Positions 24,695 to 33,917 are shown, numbered from the stretch's first letter. The stretch is 33,917 nt of DNA from Ochromonas danica (GCA_015146655.1 VKHL01000226.1:1-33917); one strand, 5' to 3'. Notes: generated by a model from the letters alone, not told the origin. Numbers and translations are program-made.

Positions 24695-27495
24695 ATGTTG
24701 AAGAGCCAATCTGCTTTGCCGCCAACTCCTGAGAGGCGGCCTCCGCTCGCCGATGGCCTCACTCTCTCCACTGCCAAGCCCACACCAGCTAAGCTACGCT
24801 CTCATCGCAAGCTTCCAGACACTCCCTCCAGCTCCAACCTCATCGAGCAGTGTCTGAACGACCTTGACGAGATCGTTAAGAATGGCTCGCCCACTTCTTC
24901 CGAAATCTTGTCCTTGCTTATAAATAAGCACAACTCAGATGAGATTGCAGCGGAGATGAAAGGGTCGCAAGAGGTGAACTTGGAGAGAGAGATTGTGGTC
25001 CCTCCGATCTCTTCCAGCAAGGTGATAATGAAGTGCGTCAGCGACCTGGATGACATGATCGCTCGGCGAAAGAAGGAGCTCAGCGACATTCATCGCTCTG
25101 GAGGCCAAAGATCCACTCAGCGCAAGAAAATGAGAAAGATTGGAGGGGACACGCCGGATGTAAGTGTATCCTATGCCTATTAGGCTAACATGTGGATTTT
25201 GCTGACGGCTTGTGTTGTAGGCTTCTGTGAGGCGGTTGCTGACTTTCGAGAACACTGCTGCTGTCCACATGCAGCCTGATGAGAAGCCTGCAGCTCTGCA
25301 GCAAGCCAACCTGCCTCCTCCTCTGCCTTCACCCCCCTCGCCTTTGCGTAGTCCAAACCAATCAAAGCAAAATGAAAATGGTGTCGTATCCGTGTCTCCC
25401 CTGCAGTCTGCGGGCTCCGATGGCGCCAACTCCACGGCTGTTGTCACAGTGACACAACCCTCTCTTCCCTCCACGCCTCCAGAAACCTACCATAGCACCC
25501 TTGATCGCGAAGCTATTACGGCAGATCATTTCTGGGCTGAGAACGATAGTGGCCAGGACCTCTTTGTCCCTTCTCCAGTTCATAGCTCGGATGGGACGGA
25601 GATCGAGTCTCCAGAGAAGTGGGAAGAAAGGCATCAAGTTTACAAAGCGCTTATCAGCCAGATCGAGAGTAGTTTGCGAGATCCTTCAACGACGCACGTC
25701 AGTGCGTCAATCCTTGATCCAGACCAGCAGGACGAGGAAGATGACGTGGACGATGGCACCAGCATGTCTAGCGAGGATATTTGCGCGCGTGTGATGCATG
25801 ATGGAGATGTTAGCTATGATTTGCAGGCGAATGTCTACTATATATCTCCCGCAGGAGATGACAGGGGTGACTACGGTCAGGGAAAGGGAATTGCCGAGGC
25901 TGGGAATCGTCACGAAGAGTTTGACATTTCCCCGGACCCATACAATCAATTTCAAAAGGATCGCTTGGCAAGTATGGACGAAAATCATTATACCCCAGTC
26001 AGTCCTGATCGTGTTGAAAATGGTGAAAGGCAAGAGATTGAAGAGCAAGGTCCCTCAGACTTTGCCTCGCCTGAAGTGGAATATGGCGACATCTATGCAT
26101 CACCTGACCGCTTTGCATACAGCCAAGAAGATGTTTCTGCCCTCGAGACGTCTTTGATGGGCTACTCTGGATTGCAGACTTCGCAAGGTTTGTTTGACAA
26201 TGAGCAAGCAGCGCAGTTGCTCAAGTACAAGTTGAATCTCAAGAATGAAATCTTGAAAAGGTACGCATGTTTGAAACACATAAGTCTTCTGTCTGATCGT
26301 TTGACGAAGGTATTGAATGACTCTTATGCCTATCTAGTCAAGTGAATGCTATCGCTCACTGGCTGGAGACCGAGTATTTGGAGCGCAACAATCGATTCAA
26401 AACCCTGCTTGACGAGCAACAAAAGTGAGCTGTTACCTCGTCGTTTCTTATGATTACCCTGTATGATTGTGTGCTTTTGAAAGGATTCTTGGGCAGAAGA
26501 TTATCTTGGAAGAGGAACTCACCAATGTCCAGGATGTACTACACCTTGTTCGCACCCAATCACAACTCAAATCAGCGCGTGTTCTGGACTTGGAAACTGA
26601 ATTAACCGCGAATCGAGAAGTGATAGCCGCACGGACTGAAGAAGTTGAAGTTCTGAAAGGACAGTGTTTCATCTACGAAGAACGCATGGCAATGATCATG
26701 GAAGAGTTGGCAAGCTTTGAGCTGACGAAAGGGTTCCAACGAGATTGTCTCGTCGACACCATTCAGGTTGGTCGCAATTGTTTTATTTCCCATTGCACAC
26801 GATTGAAGTAGATTTGGACAACACAGGAGTTGCGGCAGAAGGAAGCCGAGCTTCAAGACTTTTGCGGGCAATATGATCTTCTCGTGCGAGATTTCGATCA
26901 AGCCACGGCAGATCTCACCGAAGTCATCAACATTAGGTAATGTTTCAACATTGTGTTTGGGTGATTTTTGGCTCTCGTTTTATAAGTTGTCATTGATAGA
27001 GATGAGCTGAAGCATGCTCTTGATCAAGCTCAAGAGCAACTAGTCTCTTTGGAGGTAGAATGCATGGCCAGTCGCGAAGAGAATGTGGCGGTCAGGGGGG
27101 GACTGATGGCTTGCCAGAGTCAGCTGAAGAAGATGGCTTGCAAGGTGCTCTACACCCTCCTCTGACCCTCTCTAGCCTATTTGTGATTATTTGCTCTTCT
27201 TTTGTCCAGCTTTCCGAACGGAAGTCAGTGCGCACGGCTCCCAAGATCTGCTACCTTCCCTCGCCAGCAGTGCCCATTTCTCCCACATTGTGGCTTCTAA
27301 TTGTAAGCAGCCGCATTCTTCTGCGGCTCCACCTTTGATGCTCATTACACCTTCTTTTCCTCCTAGATCTTGGGGCTGCAGTTAGTTCTCTGGTTTCTTC
27401 TACTGCTGGTAGCTGAGCTTTACATGAAGAGTCAAGAACAACACAGTCCCAACTTACACGGATTTAGTTTCTATTCTACTCGCATAACCTCCTGA
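24695..27495 (+). CDS. Coiled-coil protein with C-terminal membrane anchor
   Basis: Eight exons join in frame to 783 residues: 24695-25159, 25221-26260, 26338-26424, 26484-26766, 26827-26936, 27000-27144, 27210-27302 and 27367-27495. The seven introns are 59-77 nt and GT-AG. The ATG at 24695 is used because the frame opens upstream only at a GTG (24677). The first two exons encode a disordered, Ser/Pro/acidic region with proline runs and repeated (Y/F)-x-S-P-(D/E) motifs. From about residue 470 the sequence becomes a long heptad-like coiled coil (LKYKLNLKNEILKR, LEEELTNVQDVLHLV, ELRQKEAELQDF). Exon 8 joins the end of exon 7 to create one strong membrane segment (LWLLIILGLQLVLWFLLLLV) followed by about 25 residues ending in the stop. 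A coiled coil plus C-terminal anchor is the build of golgins and of some nuclear-envelope or ER tethers, so an organelle-tethering role is plausible. I recognise no named family. Confidence 0.82.
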
Positions 27496-27656
27496 GCTGT
27501 AATTTGACACCAGATCTTGAAAAAATGAAACTTAAGAATTCCTCAGTTTAGAACTAAAAGGTAGTTACCGACAAAAAACAATTCCGCGCAAAAGCACTCA
27601 TCGCCTTGGATTTATGAATTTATAATTGCGATGCGCGGGATGTTATGGCAATTGGC

Positions 27657-27660
27657 AAAA
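27657..27660 (-). terminator. Pol III T-run terminator of tRNA-Asn
   Basis: On the minus strand a TTTT run lies four bases past the tRNA discriminator base, where RNA polymerase III normally terminates. It is the minimal length for a Pol III terminator. Confidence 0.7.
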
Positions 27661-27664
27661 GATT

Positions 27665-27764
27665 CGCTCCAAGAGAGTCTCGATCTCTCGACCTTTCGGT
27701 AACCAGTACACCTCTGAGGTGGCTGCGTAACAGCCGAATGCTCTACCGACTGAGCTATCAGAGC
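27665..27764 (-). tRNA. trnN-GUU: tRNA-Asn(GTT) with 27-nt anticodon-loop intron
   Basis: Read on the minus strand, the acceptor stem GCTCTGA pairs with TTGGAGC (two G-U/U-G wobbles), followed by discriminator G. The D arm is GCTC-AGTCGGTA-GAGC. The anticodon stem TTCGG/CCGAA encloses CTGTTA...A with anticodon GTT. The variable loop is AGGTC and the T arm is GAGAG/CTCTC with loop ATCGAGA. The intron sits after position 37, the canonical eukaryotic site. The A box (TAGCTCAGTCGG) and B box (GATCGAGAC) fit the Pol III consensus, and TTTT follows at 27660-27657. The anticodon stem-loop, variable loop and G73 agree with eukaryotic tRNA-Asn. T-loop position 54 is A and not T, which is unusual for an elongator tRNA. 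Confidence 0.95.
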
Positions 27765-27783
27765 GCTGGTGGGACTTTGCAAA

Positions 27784-27796
27784 GCATATATTTTTA
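27784..27796 (-). promoter_or_regulatory. TATA-like element upstream of tRNA-Asn
   Basis: On the minus strand the run AAAAATATATG lies about 20-30 bases before the tRNA 5' end. In plants and some algae TATA-like elements at this distance assist TFIIIB placement on tRNA genes. The region is AT-rich, so chance is possible. Confidence 0.35.
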
Positions 27797-27902
27797 CCAA
27801 CATTTTAGTTTAGTTTTATGTGGTTGAAGTATGGTGGCCACGACATCAGTTAGCACTGTTCGTTTGGTTTTGAAAGCGGTAGTTGTATGGGAGTTATGTT
27901 AT

Positions 27903-28688
27903 CTACAGCAGTTTAGTGAAAAGGACATATTGGAATGTGAGGAACATGGACGTTAGTATAACGAGAGTTGTTAGATAGGTAGCACGGTCTATGCCTGCGA
28001 GGTCCCGAGTGAATTGAGTCTCTAGCCGCTCCACGCGATCTCTCAATGCATCAACTTCGTCTTTGGTTATTTCTTCATCCTTGCTCACAGACACCGGCGA
28101 ATGAATATTCGATGCTCTTTGAGATGCTGGGGTCGCGGTAACAACGCCCTTAAGAGGCGAAGGCGAAGACAGAGCTGGCACATCTTCATCTTCATCATCC
28201 ACTGGATCTTCGAAGTAGGGAGGCTCCTCGCTCCAACCTGACCAATCGGTGTTGATCTTGCGCCTTGGAATGGCTCTCACCGCGTCCTGGTTCGATCCCT
28301 CAGCATGGGGACTCACTTGAGCGACAAAAGAGGGTGAAGGAGATTCCCATTCTTCTTCCTCCAAATCTGTTTCCAGGTCATCGAAGAGATGGGCATCGTT
28401 CTCCCAATCAGCCCACTCCCGGCGACCCTCTCCTCCTCCAGTTGTGCGTGGCGGATCCACCGTCTTCATGCAAGCGCCTCTGCACATGGTCCTCTGCCTT
28501 AGCCAAGAAGGTGAATGGACTTTGATTGTTAAGGCATTAGCGACAAAGATGAGTGACAGGCAATAGACTAAGCAATAGAAGCCGACCAGCAGCACCATCA
28601 GGAGGTAAAATATGGCAAAACTTGTGAGAACAAATCTTTTACCACTTTTGCCATTTCGAGGCCTCCAACCAAAATCATAAATCATCAT
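27903..28688 (-). CDS. Small acidic tail-anchored protein, unknown function
   Basis: A single exon encodes 261 residues from the ATG at 28688, or 194 from the in-frame ATG at 28487. The longer form adds a basic N-terminus and a 33-residue hydrophobic segment (about 19-51). The middle is acidic and Ser/Pro-rich, with two similar blocks of form W-x-x-W-x6-F-(D/E)-D followed by acidic residues and SPSP. A short coiled coil follows (DEVDALRDRVERLETQF). The protein ends in a membrane segment (TLVILTSMFLTFQYVLF) with four residues after it, a classic tail-anchor geometry. I recognise no family. The start is uncertain because the upstream ATG overlaps head-on with the neighbouring gene's start; the shorter form would leave about 200 bp for a shared promoter. 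Confidence 0.7.
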   Translation of the reverse strand: MMIYDFGWRPRNGKSGKRFVLTSFAIFYLLMVLLVGFYCLVYCLSLIFVANALTIKVHSPSWLRQRTMCRGACMKTVDPPRTTGGGEGRREWADWENDAHLFDDLETDLEEEEWESPSPSFVAQVSPHAEGSNQDAVRAIPRRKINTDWSGWSEEPPYFEDPVDDEDEDVPALSSPSPLKGVVTATPASQRASNIHSPVSVSKDEEITKDEVDALRDRVERLETQFTRDLAGIDRATYLTTLVILTSMFLTFQYVLFTKLL

Positions 28689-29130
28689 GTCAGGTGCAAA
28701 GAGGCGCTCTCAGTATCGGAAGGGTGTCACTGCGCAGTATCTGCATGGCGGAACTGATTCCTCGGTCACTAGTTTGGATGAAGGCGAGACAATAGCTCGC
28801 GTCAAGTCGAATAACGGAGGAAACAGCTTTTCGGCTGAGCTGCCCGACGGCTCAGTCGTGCTGGCCAAACTTCCGAGCAAGTTCCATAAAGTCATTTGGG
28901 TAAAGCCAGGAGACCTGGTTATCTTGGATGGAATAGAGACGTGCGAAATCGTCAACATTCTGAGCAAAGAGACTGTCAAGGAGCTCTCGCGACTGAACAA
29001 ACTTCCCGACGCTTTTCAACTGCAAGGGCGAGGGGAGAAGAAGAACTCTGGATATGACATGGAAGACATCATGCCCAGCATGGAAGATGAGGAGGAAGAA
29101 GAAGAGGAGGAGCAGGAGGTGGAAGTGTAA
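28687..29130 (+). CDS. EIF1AD: EIF1AD-like S1/OB-fold RNA-binding protein (eIF1A family)
   Basis: An intronless 147-residue protein. The basic N-terminus (MSGAKRRSQYRKG) precedes an S1/IF1-type OB fold at about residues 33-95. The motif LPSKFHKVIWVKPGD matches the highly conserved MPSKFRKNIWIKRGD of EIF1AD proteins, and the following ILDGIE...EIVNILSKETVKEL aligns with their IVDPIEEGEKVKAEISFVL segment. The tail is very acidic (run of Glu), as in known family members. EIF1AD is distinct from canonical translation factor eIF1A and is a conserved, mostly nuclear RNA-binding protein implicated in late 40S ribosome biogenesis. The start ATG overlaps the possible ATG of the divergent upstream gene. 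The 3' end converges on the LRR gene with 63 bp between stop codons. Confidence 0.9.
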   Translation: MSGAKRRSQYRKGVTAQYLHGGTDSSVTSLDEGETIARVKSNNGGNSFSAELPDGSVVLAKLPSKFHKVIWVKPGDLVILDGIETCEIVNILSKETVKELSRLNKLPDAFQLQGRGEKKNSGYDMEDIMPSMEDEEEEEEEEQEVEV

Positions 29131-29193
29131 AGGATTAGACTAGTTCAAAATGTAAATAGAAAGCCAATCGCATCATCCAAGCCTAAACTAGTT

Positions 29194-32100
29194 CTACTTC
29201 TCAGGGGGGCGGTACCATCTTTGTCGAGCCAACGCCTCTTCTTCTCTTCGCAGTTGTAGCAAATGGGCCTTCTCAGCGACTCGCACAGGTCTGTCCTGGT
29301 GCAGCACTTCCTGCAGCCGCTGCGCTTCTTGGCGGCGCAAGTTGTCGTGCCCGCTCTGCCGCCGATTTTGTCGTTGGGAGTTCTCAACGAGCTTGTCCTG
29401 CATAGATTCCTGTAGTGCCTGGAGCTGCAGCGTCTCGATGACTTCCACACTCTTGCGATTTTCCTCCAACAGCTGCGCCGCCTGACGAACACGACGATAC
29501 AGTTGCACCTCGTAGCCTTGGCGATCCTGTTCAGCGCGTATTTCAAGGTCGCGATGTGATCGATTCACATTGTTTTCACGGCGTTGCTTATGCAATTCTC
29601 GGTGAAGTCGCTCATTTTCCTTTTGTTGAGCCGAAAGCTCATACCAGCGGAGAAAGAATCCTCCTTCTTTGCTCTGTGACAGACAGCTTAACAATTAGAA
29701 GAAGAAAAAGAGGAACGAAGATTGCAGGGAACTGCAGTACCTTAAAATAGAGGTGCTCTGCATAGGGACGCAAACCGTCATGCCAAATGTGGGGCACGCG
29801 ACGCTTGAGTTCGATCAAGAAGTCTTCCAGGCCAAGGCGATTGCTGTAGTAGAACACTCCCAGCTCTTCCCAAATCCTCTCGGCGTGGGAGTAGAAAGAG
29901 CCCACCGCATAGAGGAAGTCCAGAGCAGCCTGCAGAGAATAGCCGAACCCTTTGCTATTCTGTTCGGGATTGTTTTGATGACCCCAGCGATTTGGCAGCA
30001 GCGTCCACGGATTATTGGAGAGATCAACCTGAGGCACGGTCTCAAACACTTCGACAAACTCCACTGGAAGTGCTTGCAGTTGATTGCTGCAGGGAAAGAG
30101 AGTTAAGGGCTAAGAAGGAAAGGTTGACGACAAAGAGACTCACTTGCGCAAATTAAGTTCGTGCAGGAAAGCCATCGTGTTAATGTCTCGCGGCAGGAGA
30201 GTGAGGCTGTTGTTGGAAAGGTCCAGTTTCTCCAGCCAAACCATCTGCTGCAAATGGATTGGGAAGCGTTGGAAGTGATTCGAACTAATGGACAAAACCT
30301 TGAATTCAACAAACACGAAGGAACACCGGTGAGTCAATTACAGGCAGAACACAAAGGAATGGATGGTGAGTGGTGGATGGATGGATACCTTTAGTTTGGG
30401 CAAGTGGACGATGGATGGGGGCAGAACTCGGAGTTGGCAGCGATTAGCATTCAACGACACGAGCTGGAACAGAGAAGGACAAGCAAGTGAGATCACACAA
30501 ATGGTGTCATATGAGCAGGGGGTAATCAGAAGAGAATCAAACCTCTTGGAAGCCAGCGATGCTGTCAGGAAGGGAGTCGACGAGGTTGTCGGAGATGTCT
30601 AACTCCTGCAGCGATCGAATCAGAGAGAGAGTGGGTGGGAGCACCCCGCTAATAGCATTGTGGCGCAGAGAGAGCTTAACGAGGCATCGACATGCGCCAA
30701 GCTCTGCAGGCAGCGAGGTCAGCTGATTGTACGCGAGATTGAGATCAATGAGCTGCTCGCACAGTCCCACTTCGATGGGCAGTGCTGACAATTTGTTCAG
30801 CGAGATGTCCAACGCGGTGAGACTGCGACACCCGCCAACATCTCCTGCGAGACTGTGCAGGTTGTTTTTGCGGAGGTTGAGGTACTTCACTTCCTGCACT
30901 TCCTCCAAGCATTGCTGCAGATGCAACAGCTCGTTGTTCTCCAGATTGACATATTCCAGCGCCCGTAGCTGCGAGAAGGAAGCAGGCAAAGCCGCGAGGA
31001 GGTTCGTGTTGACATCCAAGTAGAGCAAGTGCTGCAGCTGTCCAATTCCGTGGAAGAGGTAGCCGAGCTGGTTGGAGGAAAGGTCCAGATGGAGCAGAGA
31101 AACGAGGTTCTCGAGGTCTTCTGGCAACTCGCGCAGGAGGTTGCGCGACACATCGAGGTACTCTAATCGGTAAAGCTGTCCCAGAGAGGAGGGCAGCGCG
31201 GAGAGGTCGTTGCTGTGCAGGCTGAGGAACTTCAGCGCCTGGCAGCTTCCCAGCGCCTCGGGCAGCGCGCTGAGCTTGTTGTTCGCCAAATCCAATCGCT
31301 GCAGGTTCACTAGCTTCTGCATGTTCACGGGAAGTTCCTCCAGGCGGTTCTTGTCGATCTCGAGGATCTCCAGAGTTGTCATTTCGGCGAAGTCGGCTGG
31401 AAGGTGTCGAATGCGATTCTCCGAGAACTTGCACTTGCGCACTTCTGTGCAGTGGAAGAAGAACAAATCCTCCTTTGGCAGCGCCTCGAGAAGGTTGCGC
31501 GAGAAGTCCATGGCCACGACGTATGCGAGGCGCTGCTGCGCTGCGAGGCCGCGGAAGAGATCGCTCGGCACTTCTCTCAGCTGCCGCACGGAGAGGTCGA
31601 TGCGGTCGAGGCCGAGGCGCTGCACCTCCTCGCTGCGGAGCTTTCGCTTCTCGGCGTTGGCCTGCGCGATCTCAGCGCGTTGCTTGGCGAGGTTCTCCTG
31701 CTGCTGGACGAGGAGTTTGTTGCGCAAGACTTTGTCTTCCACGCGCTTGCGACTGCGCTCCTCCTGTTCCTTCTTCAGCTGCAGGCGCTTCTCCAGCCCG
31801 CGCTGCGCCAAGAATCGATTCGCTTCGTGCTGCAGACGCTCTTTGCGAGCTTCCTTCTCGCGTCGACTTTCATCCCGTCGCCTTCGCTGGTCAGCTTTGA
31901 GGTCCAGCACGAATGCGTTCACCTTCTGCACGGCGTCGAGGTAGATCTGATCTGTCTGGAGCAGAGTGCGAAGAAGACGATCGCGGTCGCGACTCTCCGC
32001 GAAGAGCCCGCGCTCGCTTTGCAGTCCTCGCTTGGCCATTTCTCGCGGCACGTCGGCGATCTTCAGCCACGCCTTGCGGAAGCCGTCCAGCGAGAGCTGC

Positions 32101-33473
32101 ACGCTGTCGATCTCCTTCTCCTTCACCTTTGCACCGAAGCAGAACGCTTGGCGCAAGAGAGCCTGCAAGTCGTCGTCCTCAGCACTCGCTCTCTCCAGCG
32201 CCGCGGCGGGATTGGCGCTTCCCTCAACAGTCTTGTTGGCTTTGGCATAGCCGAGCACTTCGACGGCCTCTCGAAAGGCGGCGAAGTCCAAGCCTTTGCG
32301 CTGTCCCACTCGCCGCCTCTCTCGCTCTGCAGCGCGCAATTGTTCCTCTGCTTTGCTCATGAGCGCAGCCCTCTGAGAAGACTTCGTCGTCGTCATCGTC
32401 TTGACGGGACTTCCTTCCTTGTCCTTCCCTCCCTCAGCACTGGCCGATGGCTGCTCGAGAGAAGGCTGAGCCAGGAGGTCGCTGGTGCAGGGCAAGTCTT
32501 TGAGAGCGTCGAAGACATCTCTCACGACGACCTCTTGAGCCAAAGGCTGCAACAGCGCTCGAGCCACGAGGAAGTTCTCGACCTCTTCGAGTCCGATGCG
32601 CCCCCTCGCGGCCACGTCCACGGCCTCGAAGAGTCGCTCGGCCTGCGTGCTCAGAGTGAAGAGGTCGAGCTGGTCCAGCGCGGAGAGCAACGCGGGCAGC
32701 GCGGCCTGACCCTCCGCGGGGCTTTGCATCGCCTGCCAGACGCGCCCAGCGAGCTCGCGATAGCCTCGCAAAGGCACTCGGCGAAGCAGAGGCTGGCTGC
32801 CCTTCTCTCGCGAGACAACCTGCGCGGCCGCCTCGCCGAGGTCCTCCAGAGCCAACGCCTGCAACGAGCGAATCCTTCGCGCGCGGCTCGACTGGAAGCG
32901 CACGAAGCCGAAGACGACGGGCTCGTCGCTCACAGGCTCGTCTTGCGGAAGCTTGACGACGACGAGTCCCTGGAAGGCGGACAGGTCGATCACGTCCATC
33001 AGGCTGGCCTCGTAATGCACAGGCCCGGCCAGAGAGCCAAAGACACCCTCCTGCTCCTCCTGCTCCTGCCCCTTCTGATGCTGATGCGCGATAAGAAGGC
33101 GCTGGCCTAGCTTGTGCACGTCGACCATGCGCTTCTTGGGCTTCTTGGTCGAGAGGTAGATGGCGAGTTTGGGTACCACCAGCGCATCACCGCCGTCAGA
33201 CGCTTTCACAGCAGAAGGTCGCCCCTCCTCCTCATCCTCAGAGGAAGACTTGTCCGAGCCACTGTCGTCGTCGGCACTCTTAGGCGGCGGGCGAGGCTTG
33301 AGGACAATGTTCTGGAAGAAGGCTCTGGACCAGCCGCCCAGCTGCTTGACGTCCACGCGGCCCTCCACGATGAACTTCGTCTGCGGGTCGCCCTCCACGA
33401 AGTCTCCCCACAGCTGAGTGGTCCAGAGAGCTCCTGGCTGGCCATATCTATCGACGCATACCGTGGGCAGCAT
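29194..33473 (-). CDS. Leucine-rich-repeat protein with EF-hand-like and coiled-coil regions
   Basis: Five exons join to 1,328 residues: 33473-30543, 30463-30389, 30298-30144, 30086-29741 and 29673-29194. The introns are 79, 90, 57 and 67 nt, all GT-AG and in phase. The N-terminal region of about 250 residues is unrecognised. A degenerate EF-hand-like helix-loop-helix lies near 278-307 (loop DVAARGRIGLEE). A basic/acidic coiled coil covers about 520-615. Some 17 typical LRRs (L-x-x-L-x-L-x-x-N-x-L-x-x-L-P) run from about 622 to 1075. Exon 2 is exactly one 25-residue LRR element. A conserved-looking segment follows (LEDFLIELKRRVPHIWHDGL), then a C-terminal coiled coil rich in Arg/Gln. LRRs of this SHOC2/Scribble-like type are protein-binding scaffolds. 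The combination with EF-hand-like and coiled-coil parts resembles cytoskeletal or flagellar scaffold proteins, but the role is inferred. No signal peptide or membrane segment is seen. Confidence 0.88.
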
Positions 33474-33832
33474 AGGGTTGATATCTCATCTGGCAGACTA
33501 CTGCCACTGCCTACGCCTGCTGACCTGTGCTAGACTAGTCTAGTCTACTGTACTGTAAGACTAGTTCAGGCTATCTGACTTGACTGGGCTTCATCATCCC
33601 TCAAAGAAAAGAAACGGCTTTATAAACGAGTTTCCATTACACAAGACCGGGCCACAACTGGCTGGCCCAGGCATGGCTAGACCTTACAGTAGTCTAGTAG
33701 TCTGGACTAGAGTCTACTGTACAGTACTGTACAGGTTTCGGTTTCCCGGACCCAGGTTCGATTCGAATTGCATGCAAATCTATCCATCTATACTATATAG
33801 GTGTTGTTGTTGTATGAAATGTATATAGGGAA
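33474..33832. promoter_or_regulatory. Divergent intergenic region rich in CTAG/GTAC palindromes
   Basis: This 359-bp gap lies between the LRR gene start and a possible plus-strand gene start. It is dense in CTAG and GTAC tetramers, including the perfect 18-bp palindrome CTGTACAGTACTGTACAG at 33717-33734. There is an inverted pair TACTGTAAGACTAG (33549-33562) and CTAGACCTTACAGTA (near 33677-33691), and a GGGCCA/TGGCCC pair at 33649-33654 and 33663-33668. It presumably holds both promoters. No RNA gene or long ORF is credible here. Confidence 0.5.
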
Positions 33833-33917
33833 ATGGAATTCACCTTGTCTGAGTTTATGAGTTCTGCAAAACTGAATGATCTTCAGCGCTGTCAGCTGGG
33901 AGCTTACATCCAAAAAT
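33833..33917 (+). CDS. Possible 5' end of a gene running off the window
   Basis: An ATG at 33833 opens a frame that stays open for 28 codons to the last base (MEFTLSEFMSSAKLND...). It contains an amphipathic-looking segment and a Cys. It lies on the plus strand, divergent from the LRR gene, where a gene would fit. The frame is too short to assign a family, and 28 open codons can occur by chance. Confidence 0.35.
   Translation, partial: MEFTLSEFMSSAKLNDLQRCQLGAYIQK

Noticed and set aside
27060-27338. An independent 92-residue plus-strand gene
   Set aside because: Its first part is out of frame with exon 6 of the coiled-coil gene. Its later part is exon 7, which is followed by a good donor at 27303.
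28190-28230. A true FFAT motif in the tail-anchored protein
   Set aside because: The PYFEDP core sits in acidic sequence but lacks the consensus residue at the fifth and seventh positions.
31404-33110. A 568-codon open frame on the plus strand opposite the LRR gene
   Set aside because: It begins with GTG, has no domain-like pattern, and exactly mirrors the GC-rich codon frame of the LRR exon, whose avoidance of TTA, CTA and TCA codons removes antisense stops.

Overview
The window is the left end of a eukaryotic chromosome. Bases 1-135 are a C-rich CCCTAA telomere array, followed by densely packed genes with short GT-AG introns (57-90 nt) and short intergenic gaps. The first gene has a bipartite signal-plus-transit leader with Phe at the presumed signal cleavage site (GFMPMP). 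That leader type, together with TTAGGG telomeres and compact genes, suggests an alga with a red-derived complex plastid, most likely a stramenopile. This placement is inference from one leader, not from a phylogenetic marker.

Layout: (1) Telomere, 1-135. (2) A plastid-type parvulin prolyl isomerase (+), two exons, starting 110 bp after the telomere. (3) A giant gene (-), 1109-24418, that I join from three exons into a 7,725-residue secreted/membrane protein. Its order is signal peptide, three related beta-type modules, about 45 TIG/IPT-like repeats each with a Cys pair, a GCC2/GCC3-type Cys-rich array, a membrane-proximal ectodomain, a multipass membrane block, and a basic cytosolic tail with two CxxC pairs and a thrice-repeated Trp motif. 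(4) A divergent eight-exon gene (+), 24695-27495, for a 783-residue coiled-coil protein with a C-terminal membrane anchor. (5) A tRNA-Asn(GTT) gene (-) with a 27-nt intron. (6) A small acidic tail-anchored protein (-), 27903-28688, whose possible start overlaps head-on with (7) an EIF1AD-like RNA-binding protein (+), 28687-29130. (8) A five-exon LRR/coiled-coil protein (-), 29194-33473, 1,328 residues, with a GC-rich first exon. (9) A 359-bp palindrome-rich gap, then a possible gene start running off the right end.

There is no operon logic here. The genes sit in convergent and divergent pairs with gaps of about 63-360 bp, so promoters and 3' ends are shared or adjacent. The striking object is the giant surface protein. 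Its Cys-bridged TIG stalk, Cys-rich neck and multipass base with a repeated basic tail look like an adhesion, sensory or cell-covering molecule. The function is not shown by the sequence. The intron joins for the giant, coiled-coil and LRR genes were worked out by hand from splice sites and reading phase, and all close to whole numbers of codons.
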